Shown piece by piece: positions 37,029 through 46,793 of a DNA stretch of 64,000 bases (positions are counted from its first letter, which is position 1; every line of letters starts with the position of its first letter). The DNA is taken from contig NC_060059.1 of the NCBI RefSeq assembly GCF_020283565.1, positions 38,742,338 to 38,806,337 on the forward strand, in the 5' to 3' direction. Under the pieces are notes generated by a model. The model saw only the letters and a list, made by a program, of their open reading frames with translations. It was not told where the DNA came from and did no database searches. Both the position numbers and the translations under genes were made by a program. Source of the stretch: Trifolium pratense (taxonomy: Eukaryota > Streptophyta > Magnoliopsida > Fabales > Fabaceae).

Positions 37029-38806
37029 GAAGATTTAATTTGTTGAAGTTGTTAATGTAGAATGAGAGGATATGTGTGGTATGTGATAGGATATGAAATT
37101 GTCAACCATATACTATATCTTTGAAAAGTACACTATCAAAAAAATAAATATATATATATAGTGAGGTTTGAAACAACATTTTCTGACTTGTACGGCAAGA
37201 AACTTAACTTAGTTCATTCCAAATATATATGACTTGTTAAATGTCATATATACCACGAAACGAACATGTCAACTTTCCATTTCTTTTTACTTTCTTTTGC
37301 GTGCAAGAAATTAAAATGTGGAATGAGACCAACTTATCGATTTAAGCCGTGACATTATTTCTTTATTTTTGTAAAATATGAGCCGTAATATTATTATTCT
37401 TCGTTAATTAATATGTCCTTTTGTAAAATCCGTTTAAAAATTGACTGCTGTAAAATTCACTTTAGTTCTTATTTTAAGAAACAAAATCAAAATTTTACAT
37501 ATTACATGACCTAATTTCATTCGAATAAATTTGATCTGTAGGGATTAAAATAAAACAACAAGATTAAAAAATTAAAAGTTGTATATTCATGACGATTGAA
37601 AACAAAATATTTTTATGGTGACTTTAAACTAAAATTTTTGATATTTGGAGGGACTATTCAAATATTTAAACAAGTAAAACAAAAAATTAATATGTAGATA
37701 AAATGCAAACACACCATAAATGCTCACAGACAATCAAATAATATCTAATAATATTTAGCTCAGTTGATTCGAACGCTCTGTAGCAACGAGAGTCCTACCA
37801 TATATAAGTTGTTACGTGGATATTTTCAAAATAAGTTCAAAACTTTTACAAACCAACATATTATACTGCTCAAATAATAGTAGACGATGTTATGGGCATG
37901 TTTGTTTTAGATTTAAAAAAATGAATTTTTTCTTTGTATTTTTTAAAATAAATTTTCTAAAATCGTTTTTCAAAATATTATAAGTTTTTTATATTCGTTT
38001 TTTCTAAATTTAAATACTAATTTTGACATCATATAACATAAATACACATTATTGAAGATCAAAACATAGTCAAAATCATAATTTTTTTAAAAAGTTGTAT
38101 TTCAAAAATAATAAGCTCCTTTGATAAGCTCCTTTATGTTGCAACATAAATTTTCACCATAAAAAAATGGAGCGTAAATCTACAAACAACAAATAGAAAA
38201 GAATTCACTATAGAGTGCGGATGAAAACATTGGAAACTAGAAAATTAAATATTTTTTTACATTGTTATTTGACCATGTGCCAAAATATTATTAAAAAATA
38301 GTGTGAAGAACATAGGGACTAAATACGCATTAACTTTAACAATACGTATGATAATTATTTTTGGAGAAAACGTGTAGGATGATTTTGTCCAAAAAAAACT
38401 CTAATAATTAACTTGATAAAAACAAAACTCTGTTAATTATTATATTTATCGGTTTTTTTTTTGCCTAATTAAGTCTACTTACCGTTCTTTGAAAAAAAGA
38501 CAAGTCTACTTACCGTTCCCATTTATTTATATGGTACGGTTAAATCACAGCTAATTACTAGGATTTATAGTTTTGTAACACTAAAGTTATGAATATATAT
38601 CAAAATGCAATTGCCTATAAAAAGGAGCATAGGGGGGACGAAAGTTATAAATGACTGTTGTATCTTGAATGATATTAAGTTATGTGATTAATGTACCAAA
38701 ATAAATATGTGATTAATTATACCGGTAACTAACCTGTGCCACGAAATACTCTTTAAGTTTGGTGTATTTGTATGTCTCAGTCATCAATCGATAAGCTTTT
38801 GCATGC
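37029..38806. other. Intergenic, AT-rich
   Basis: 5' flank of LURP-one copy 2 and spacer. No gene is seen. A tRNA-like word (TTTAGCTCAGTTGATTCGAA) near 37756 may be a SINE scrap. Confidence 0.5.
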
Positions 38807-39872
38807 TCTTTTGATTTTTTAAAGAATTTTTTGGTTTCACTTTTGTCCTTTGATGAATAAACTTCTATCCGCGTCCCTTAAAGATATCTCTATTTGCCAC
38901 AAATGTCCTTCTGTCAACGGCATTGTAACTATTGACGGGACAATGTTGTGTTGCATAAGAGACATATTTACATTAAAAAAATGAAGGGAGAAACTACAAC
39001 CCATAATTTGCAACCCCAAAATTATTGCAAACAAAAACTAAAAACTTCAACCCTCACAACCTTCTCAAACTCTTGCAACAATGCAACCTCTTATTTTTTT
39101 TGCATTTGTTAACCATGCATACCTCAATCCTCTTTTGATCCGCAAGAATAACCACATTTGTTACCTTCCTCTCAATCATCTCTACTCTTCAACACCACCT
39201 TGCATGTCGAAGAAGGTTAAAGCTCGAAAACGCAACAACGAGATTCAGTTCAATAATTGCGAAATTGATTCACTGATTGATGATGTTGATGACAAAACGA
39301 TGTGTAAAATGACGTCGTCTTCTACGATGGTTTATGCTAAACCACTAGTTCTGTATGTTTACTCTCGACGACGAAAGAAGAGTATGTTTCCGACGTCAAA
39401 TTCTGAGAGGACGGTGTTGACGAGGAGGACAATTGGGAGCAATGAGTTGGAGAGTATAGGGATTGACTGGAATGCGTTGAGGAAACATGATGGACCTAGA
39501 TCGAGGGAATGTTAATCAAATTGGAAATTTTGGGTTTGATGGGAAGAACATGGTGATGATATTTCTGGGCGAAGATGAAGATGATGGGTACTGAAAGAGG
39601 TGAAGATGAGGAATCCTAATTTTGTTTCCAAATCATAAAAATCAAATTTTATATAAGAATGAGTCGAATTAGTATCCCTATTGTCGCATAAGCCATCAAT
39701 AATGCCACTTAAGAGACCGTCACGGTACCACCTATGCTTCACTTAACTTTCTTGCAAAAAAACTAATAGAAGGGATCTTTGTGGCAAATAGAGATATCTT
39801 TAAGGGACACAAGCAGAATGTTTATTCATTAAGGGACCAAAATGAAATCAAAAATTTCTTTAAAGACCAAAA
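38807..39872. mobile_element. TIR element carrying a host-gene-like fragment (candidate Pack-MULE)
   Basis: Two ~100-bp inverted repeats bound the segment: 38807-38912 and 39766-39872 (shared core CCCTTAAAGATATCTCTATT then TGCCACAAA). The outer part (TTTGGTCTTTAAAG) resembles the ends of the element at 43690-44098. The interior holds an open frame (39081-39515) similar to a cellular gene and no transposase. No clear target-site duplication was found, so assignment to Mutator is tentative. Confidence 0.65.
39081..39515 (+). pseudogene. Fragment resembling the N-terminus of ATX1/ATX2-type histone H3K4 methyltransferases
   Basis: The 144-codon frame contains YLPLNHLYSSTPPCMSKKVKARK, KPLVLYVYSRRRKK and ELESIGIDWNALRKHDGPRSREC, in the order that I recall for the N-terminal, pre-PWWP region of plant ATX proteins (YxPLxxVYSxTxPC, KPLVYVYSRRRKR, GVDSxxLxxxDGPRLRDCR). 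The PWWP, PHD and SET domains are absent. It lies between inverted repeats, so it is probably a captured and shuffled exon piece. Whether it is transcribed is unknown. The homology is from memory and needs a search. Confidence 0.5.
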
Positions 39873-39939
39873 CAGTAATTAATTCATTTTTATTTTGTTA
39901 TGTGTCATAATTTTTTATTCTAATATTTCTCTCTAATTT

Positions 39940-40160
39940 TTTTTTTAAAAAAACTTGGTATCCGTCCTTAGGACGACTAATCCAAGGGGACCAATCCCAC
40001 CGCCCACTTGCGGGGGGCCCATTTAAAGCCAGAGTTTTTTTTGCTCTGTATGGACTTAGCCCACCGAAATTGACACCAATGAGAATCGAACCTGAGACAT
40101 TGAGAGGAGCATACTCTAAGGGCTCAAACCAACACCACTCGATCAACTCCAAGTGGGTTT
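39940..40160 (-). repeat. tRNA-derived SINE
   Basis: The minus strand begins at AACCCACTTGGAGTTGATCG (A-box region) and has an exact B-box word GGTTCGATTC about 60 nt later. It then has a GC-rich body (GGGCCCCCCGCAAGTGGGCGG) and ends in AAG followed by a T run near 39945. It lies between the TIR element and LURP-one copy 3. Confidence 0.7.
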
Positions 40161-41447
40161 TATTTCTTTCTAAATTATTTTGAGATGAGATAACTCTATG
40201 TGTAATTTTTTCAAATCATGTTCAAAAAGCACAAAGTAAACACAGTATCATATTTATTATTATTTTTCTCAACAAAGCATCACAATTCAAATAAACTAAT
40301 ATCATCACATTCATAACATCTCGTAACACATAATAAATGAACAAGAGAAAAAGGAATACTGCAATATTTCATCCTTATTTATCTTTACAATTGCAGAAAA
40401 AAAAAATACACATTTAAAAAATAGCGATGAAGATACGTTTAATTTCATTTGGGGAGTGACACAATGAGAGCCACAATGAATGCACAATCGATGTTCGGGC
40501 ATATGTTGACTATGAACTTTTCCCTACTAAATATACCTCCAAGCTTAATTATCTGCAATAATTATAACAATATATACTTACAATTTTAGATCAAAAAAAC
40601 ATCAATAGTCAGTTGAGATGATGACAGTACGGGCAACCGAGGAGGATGAACTTGAGAGGATTGTCACCTCATCTATTTAGTAGAGAGACATGCATATTTG
40701 ACTAATTATTTTCTAACATTTTTCATAAAAGTAAATGTGTTAAAAAATATACCTTAGCAACAACAATATTGGAATTGCCACTGTAAACCTTCCAAGACAG
40801 TCCAAAAAAACTTCCTTTGACAGTGAAGTCACAAACTCCTGTGTTGTTACTTGCCAAAAACACATTTAATTTTGTCTTTAGCTGAAGTAAAGAGGATCTC
40901 TTCTTTCTAAAGATTAGATGCTTTGGTTCTATACTTTCACCTCTAAATGCTTTCCAACTATCCTTTACAAGCAGCTGTAAAAACAAAGAAGTCACCATCT
41001 ATATTTTAAACTAAAAAGCAGTAAATGTTAAAAGTTAAATATATATGGCTCAAAAAATGGGACTAATCTTCACGCTTAAATTCAACAATTTTTTCCTCAA
41101 ATGTGAGACTCCTATGTTCTATACTTGCACCGGGGATAACCAACGAGACATATCTCCACCAACATGAAGACTTTTGATACATTGATCCAATATCAGAATC
41201 TTACTCCTCTCCCACAAAGTGGAACCAGACTTAATAGTATTGGACCCCAGCGTACCTATTTCCATTGTTCTTTTCTTATTCTCTTCTTGATGCATTATTG
41301 TTTTTTTTTTTTTTTTTTGGTTTTTTTTTTCTTGATGCATTATTGTTGTTAACATGAAGATGTTACTCCAAAACATGTATTACTCATAGGTAATTAATAA
41401 AATGTAAAAATATAAATTAGAGTTAAATATGTTTTGATGAGTACTAG

Positions 41448-41633
41448 CAACACACTCTTTAAGACACATATTCCAACACATTCTCGTTAATTGGTTAACA
41501 TTTATATATGGGTCCCATAAAATTTATATGGGGCCCACATTTTTTTTTATGAAACTCATATGAATTTTAACCAATAAAAGATGGCGTGTTAAAATGTGTG
41601 TGTTAAAGGGGAGTTAGGATTCTATTCATTTTT
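41448..41633. repeat. Loose inverted repeat, MITE-like
   Basis: AGCAACACACTCTTTAAGACACATATT-CCAACAC at the left and the inverse of AACACACACATTTTAACACGCC at the right, with TTAATTGGTTAA / TTAACCAATAA inside, form an imperfect hairpin in intron 2 of LURP-one copy 3. Confidence 0.5.
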
Positions 41634-42050
41634 ACTATTCAATATTATTCTCCATTATTATTGTTGTTTTGAAGAGTTTTATAACTCATTATTCATGTGT
41701 TTTTAGTCCCTAAGGGAAGAGAAGTTAACACAAGAAGTGCAAACACAAATACAAGAAGTGCAAGCAGCTCCAAAATGCCAATTGTTTCTAATAGAGGTTA
41801 ACAAAAATCATCTAACTAAGGGAAGATAACACAAACTAATGCAAGTTTTATATCGATCTTGGATCAAATACCGAGTCTTAAAAAAAATGAAGATTTTACT
41901 CTTATTCATACGAGAAACTTAGTTTTTTTGTATATATGAAAATTTTAGATGTTATAATACTTGATACAGATTATCAATAAGGGGAAAATAGGAGAAAAGG
42001 TAATATAAATTCACAACATAAACAAATAAAATAGTGATGAATCTTGAATA

Positions 42051-42503
42051 CTCCCTCCGGTCCTTATTATAAGGAACAGTTTGAATTTTTTTTTTGGTCC
42101 TTTATATAAGGAACACTCCTTAAATCTATGTTTTATTAAATAAGTAATTCATTTTATACCCTTATTGAATTGAATTGTATACTCCAATATAACATATTCC
42201 AATGCTTAGCATTAATTACACACACATTTCCTATACAAAAAAATTGGAGGCAAATTTTAGTAACTAAAGAGTCACGGAAATGGTCTACGTACCACCATTC
42301 AATCTATATATTCATGTATGAGTTACATTGAAATTAAGAATAGTGGTTTAGTATATTGATAATTACAAGAGACAACAATCAATTAAGACCAAGGTTATTT
42401 TTGGAATTAAACATAACATTTTAGAATTTTTAATAAAAAAAATAGGTCTCCTTAGTCTGTGTGTTTTTGTCAAACTGTTCCTTATAATAAGGACCGGAGG
42501 GAG
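42051..42503. mobile_element. Stowaway-like MITE, 453 bp
   Basis: TIRs CTCCCTCCGGTCC...GGACCGGAGGGAG are perfect at the ends and continue as TTATTATAAGGAACAG / CTGTTCCTTATAATAA. TA target duplications lie at 42049-42050 and 42504-42505. The right end is 18 bp from exon 2 of LURP-one copy 3. Confidence 0.9.
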
Positions 42504-42958
42504 TATTATTTATGAGCAAACCGATTCTTGAAGATGGAGAATGAGGTTTCCATTAGCATCATATAAGAATCTGTGTTGGCGAGGTGTTAGAATGGTTGCA
42601 AGAGGACTTTTAACTTTGAAAACAACATTTTTGTTGATATCTTTGATAGTGAAATTAACTCTCAAACTTATATCCCTTGTGATTATCAAATCAACGGGAT
42701 GTGTAGCTGTAACAAATTAACCAAAATAAATGTTAAAAGGATATAAATATTGATGCATTTAATCAAATAAGATTTAAAGGATTCCTAGCTTAATGAGGTG
42801 ATTTTTTTTATTAAGTGTATAGGCTATAAATTCACTTTTAATGTGAATAAGTAGGAGTATCAATTGTACAAAAAAAAAAGAGTAGGAGTACCAGAAATTC
42901 TTACTTGGTCTCTGCATATTATCTACGATGTCTCTATCAGCTCAGCTGTTACATAATA

Positions 42959-43201
42959 CTCCCTCCGGTCCTTTTTATAAGGAACACTTTGGAAAAAAAA
43001 TTTGGTCCTTTTTATAAGAAACTTTGACCAATTTTCAAATGTTTTAAATGTTCAATTTCACTTGTGCCCTTATTTATTATGGGAGAGAATTTAAAAATAA
43101 GTAAGTTAAAGAGTAATTAAATGAAAATAACTATGTTAAATGTGTTTCATTGGTCTGTGTGATTTTTTCAAAGTGTTCCTTATAAAAATGACCGGAGGGA
43201 G
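42959..43201. mobile_element. Stowaway-like MITE, 243 bp
   Basis: CTCCCTCCGGTCC at the left and ACCGGAGGGAG at the right, with subterminal TTTTTATAAGGAACACTTTG / AAAGTGTTCCTTATAAAAA. TA flanks lie at 42957-42958 and 43202-43203. It is in intron 1 of LURP-one copy 3. Confidence 0.9.
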
Positions 43202-43689
43202 TAATATCAAACATGTAGAGTTATAAAAAAATGTCATATGGTTCATACCTGGAGCACAATATTGAGGGCCGATTATGGCAGTCTTAATTAGGTTGATTTC
43301 CCATGATGTTGAATATCAAAGAAATGGCACGGAAGAATTAATGAAATTTAGAGTAATTCGTTGTTAATGTATGTCCTATATTCGGGTATGTACGGAAGCA
43401 CTTTTATGTATGACATATATTTAATATTAATATGTAGGTCATGGGATAAGGATTGAGATGAAAACAAGCTGAACATAACTTAGGTTTGAACAATATCTTT
43501 TTGACTATTGTATTGGAGTATTAATTAATTATGTAACGTAAGAAACTAAGGTCATTCCCAATTATATAATCAAAACACTCAATGTCTTTTTAGTTAAATA
43601 ATTTAGTGGTTAGAATTTTACTTTTAAAATAAATAAGTGGAGTGTTAGAAATTTAAACTCACTTCTATATATATAATGTGATATTTTTA

Positions 43690-44098
43690 CGGCTTAATTA
43701 GTCTTTTGGTCCCTTAAAGATATTTTAGGTTTCACAATGGTCCCTTAAAGAAAAAAAAGTCAGGATTGGTCCCTTAAAGACACATTTGTTTCTCAATTGG
43801 TCCTTTCCGTCAATTTTTTACAAAGAACGTTAGTTTTAGTAGACTGAATTGTGGATGTCATTAAATGTAAGTGGTCCATCAAAAACCTTATTAATTTTTA
43901 AAATTTTAATCATTGGAATTTTTTGTTATATTTGGAGTTAAAATTTAACGAAAAGGACCAATATGACAAAAATATATGTCTTTAAGGGACCAATCCGGGT
44001 CTTTTTTTCTTTAAGGGACCAATCCGGACCTTTTTGTCTTTAAGGGACCATTGTGTAACCTAAAATATCGTTAAGGGACCAATAGACTAATTAAGCCG
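43690..44098. mobile_element. TIR element, 409 bp, Mutator-like
   Basis: Ends are inverted copies: CGGCTTAATTAGTCTTTTGG at 43690 and the reverse complement at 44098. Subterminal repeats of GGTCCCTTAAAGA point inward from the left and TCTTTAAGGGACCAAT from the right, three to four times each. A 9-bp duplication is not clear. No coding capacity. Confidence 0.8.
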
Positions 44099-44146
44099 TG
44101 AGTTTATAGGAAACGAGATCATATCAACTTTGTAGAATCTATGAAG

Positions 44147-44298
44147 AAAAATGAGGAATTTGTCAAGTAATACTTGTTAAGTATTTTAGTAGTTTAGTAA
44201 ATACGACGAACACCTTTGTACAACCTAGGAAAAAAAATGAGGAATTTGTCAAGTAGTACTTGTCAAGTTCTTTAGTAGTTTAGTAAATACGACAAATA
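44147..44298. repeat. Two tandem units of ~67 bp
   Basis: AAAAATGAGGAATTTGTCAA...TTTAGTAGTTTAGTAAATACGAC is present at about 44147-44213 and 44231-44298 with a few differences. Confidence 0.8.
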
Positions 44299-45088
44299 AG
44301 TCAACTTTGTACAAGTCCTTTAGAGAAAGTTACAGTGACTTTTCCTCTACAAAGTCGTCCAATTCCATCCCATCAAAATCAAATCAAAATCAAAATTATT
44401 ATAAAATTTGAACACCTAAACCTAGTCATGGAGAATGTTGAACTTATATACCTTCTCCGGAATGAGTTATATGTAAGGAGGAGAGGACAATTCAATTCAT
44501 GCTCATCAGGTCAGGTGCCTACCAAAACTAATGGGTCATGGTAGCACACATATTATAAATATGGGCACACTTATAAGTAATGAGTTTAGTTGGATATGCA
44601 ACGATGATGTAAAATAGTTTTACACCATCGTCCATAAATAACTATTATTTTGTCATGTCAAGAAAGTGAAGTGAAATGGAGTGATGTAGCGAAAAACGTG
44701 ATTGATATTGACAGTATAAACTTATTGCATATTCTTTTTTCTCATAAATAATTATATGTAAAATTGAACGATATGAGTACGTTACTGCTAACCATATGTC
44801 ATCACTTACGACCTATGAAGCACAGACACAGACACGACACGGACATTGACACGCCGACACCGATAAAAATTTGGAAAAATGACATAATTTAGTGTAATCG
44901 TAAGTGTCGGTGTCGGACACCGACAAGTGTCCGACACGGACACGCCTAATCTAAGGAGTGTCGGTACTTCCTAGCTTACGACGGTGGAAATCTCGTACAC
45001 AAATATAATCTACTAAAAAAAATCGCAAATTAGAGGATGTAAAGAAAGAGTACCGACACAAGATCAAAATTGCGCAACTATACTAAAA
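44299..45088. other. Intergenic; includes a GTGTCGG/CCGACAC repeat (44815-44970)
   Basis: The 44815-44970 stretch is built from ACACGGACACGCCGACACC and its inverse GTGTCGGTGTCGGACACCG, separated by a short AT-rich loop. Weaker relatives occur at 15240-15400 and 28115-28240, suggesting a dispersed hairpin family. No gene is seen in the rest. Confidence 0.5.
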
Positions 45089-46006
45089 GAAGATTGCTTT
45101 TTTCGCCCCCTGTGTTCCTCTTAAACCCCCCAAAAACCATGAAAATTGAAAAAATTAACGATTTAAAGGGCATATTACCTCTTGTATGACTCCGATTGAG
45201 CATTGCGACCCTCTTTGAGTGAATAAACGTTGTTTTCAAGCCCCTGATACGCCAAAAAATCGCCCTAGTGTCCAAGTGGTTATGAAAGTACAACTTCTGT
45301 CACATAGGCTATATAGACTGTATTCGGATCCTACAAACCGAATGTCAGCGTTTCCGGTCGGTACAATCCGAAACAATGCAAAAATTAAAAAAGCAAGGCA
45401 TTTCGGATTGTACAATCCAAACCGATGTTTTCCTGGGCAAAACATCACATACAAGCCAGCCATAGCCGGCCAATTTCTTGTTTAAACTGGTTTCAGATTC
45501 TAGAATCCAAACACATTAAAAACAAGGAATTTCGGATTGTACAGTCCAAATCCATGTTTTCCTGGGCAAAAACATCACGTACAAGCCAGCCATAGTCATT
45601 CAATTGCTTGTTTAAACTGGTTTCGTATTGTATGGTCCATAACAAACAAGTTTCGGATTCTAGAATCCAAACGCATTTAAAGGGCCCAAATGGTCACATT
45701 GGGGGCCTTAGAGGAAACTATAGGGGCCAAAAAAGCAATCTTCATGATGTTTTCTCTTCCCCCCTCCCATGAATCTTTTATACCCCCAATATTCCAATTT
45801 TGCCCTTGCAGAAAAATTTGGTTCGCAGAAACCGAATTTTTTCTAGTGCAAATTCAGAGTAAATTTCGATTTTTAGAAACCGAAATTTGTTTTCAAGGCA
45901 AAAAAAAATTTCGATTTCTACGAACCGAAGTTTTTTCAAGGGCAAAATTGGAAATTCAGGGGGATAAAAGATTCATGGGGGGTGGGGAGAGAAAATATCA
46001 ATCTTC
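45089..46006. mobile_element. Mutator-like non-autonomous element carrying a nested insertion
   Basis: The left end reads GAAGATTGCTTTTTTCGCCC; the matching inverted end GGGGCCAAAAAAGCAATCTTC occurs at about 45724-45744. The terminal CAATCTTC is duplicated at 45999-46006 by a second insertion. A 9-bp direct repeat ATACTAAAA flanks the whole block (45080-45088 and 46007-46015). The interior has two ~128-bp tandem units and many short palindromes (GGATTGTACAATCC, GGATTCTAGAATCC). No transposase. Confidence 0.85.
45746..45998. mobile_element. Nested 253-bp TIR element
   Basis: Inverted ends of about 65 bp: GATGTTTTCTCTTCCC at the left and GGGGAGAGAAAATAT at the right, continuing inward as TTTTGCCCTT / AAGGGCAAAATT. 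A direct repeat CAATCTTCAT (45736-45745 and 45999-46008) spans the end of the host element, so this element inserted across its right TIR terminus. The centre holds repeats of TTTCGATTTCTACGAACCGAA-like palindromic words. Confidence 0.85.
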
Positions 46007-46015
46007 ATACTAAAA

Positions 46016-46793
46016 TCCGATGGGCTAAACAGCCCATCTCGATGGGCCCGACCAATTTTATTTTAATTTTACTAATAATAAAATAAAATTAAAAAGAAAA
46101 ACCCTCTCGTCTCTCTCTCTCTCTCTCTCTCAAACCTTCGTCTACCTCAACGCATCACAGCATCATCATCAAAGCAAGTATATTTATCAATCTTTCATTT
46201 CTCATTCTTCAAATATTTTATTCCATAGAGTTATCATTTTCAGTGTTTTCAATTTCATGTTTTCAGAGTTTTAAGCTTGAAGTTTCTTCAATAGTTGAAT
46301 CCTCATTTTTAGGTTCTTTAAGAATTTTTATTTTTAAGGATTTTTGCTCAGATGATGTTTTTGTTGATGAATCTTGTTTGTTAAATGCATTTGATGTTGG
46401 TGTAATGTCTCTTTGTGATGTTATTTGACTTATTTGTTGCACTTAATGTGTTGCCTTCAAGGTGTTTGTTGAATGTCCTAAGTGGTGTTATTTGAATTTT
46501 GGTTATCGTAATTGATTGGAAATTTTATGATAGTGTTTTGTGGATTTGAAGGAAAAAAATTGCAATGGTGTTTGAATGATGTTTAATCTAACTACTTGAA
46601 AATTTACTTGGTGCAATTAACTTGAGATCAATTTTTGGTTCCAAAGTAATTTGGTGGAAAGATTGTTTTTAACCATCGCTTGTGAAACAGATATTTCTAC
46701 TCTGTTTTGTACCTGTGACGATATATAAAAAATTAAACGTATTTTAGGCATACTGTTAGTTTTTAATTAATATTGTCTATTTCAGGCAAAACG
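46016..46793 (+). promoter_or_regulatory. 5' flank, CT-rich leader and leader intron of the AspRS gene
   Basis: A (CT)n run at about 46105-46130 sits in the probable 5' UTR. AAAGCAA|GTATAT near 46177 is a plausible donor and TATTTCAG at 46785 the acceptor of a leader intron of about 608 bp. No coding sequence. Confidence 0.55.

Larger units (their letters stand above)
40445..43304 (-). pseudogene. LURP-one-related gene, copy 3, broken in exon 1
   Basis: Exons equivalent to copies 1 and 2 are 43249-43304, 42522-42706, 40753-40974 and 40445-40552. Exons 2-4 are open and well conserved (ATHPVDLIITRDISLRVNFTIKDINKNVVF, KDSWKAFRGESIEPKHL, NICPNIDCAFIVALIVSLPK). Exon 1 is 56 nt against 61 in copy 2: a 5-nt deletion after MGNQPN brings in TAA and puts GPQYCAP out of frame with the ATG. 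No other in-frame ATG lies upstream in exon 1. MITEs occupy intron 1 (42959-43201) and intron 2 (42051-42503). A new upstream start exon cannot be excluded. Confidence 0.85.

Noticed and set aside
39940..40160. Possible tRNA gene on the minus strand
   Set aside because: A box and B box present, but the spacing and long 3' body fit a SINE, not a tRNA.
44147..44298. CRISPR-like spaced repeats
   Set aside because: Only two units, in plant nuclear DNA; a simple tandem duplication.
44335..44544. 69-codon ORF
   Set aside because: No domain, unusual composition, no splice partners seen.
45219..46013. ORFs inside the nested Mutator-like elements
   Set aside because: They are built from the palindromic tandem repeats and TIRs; not protein-like.
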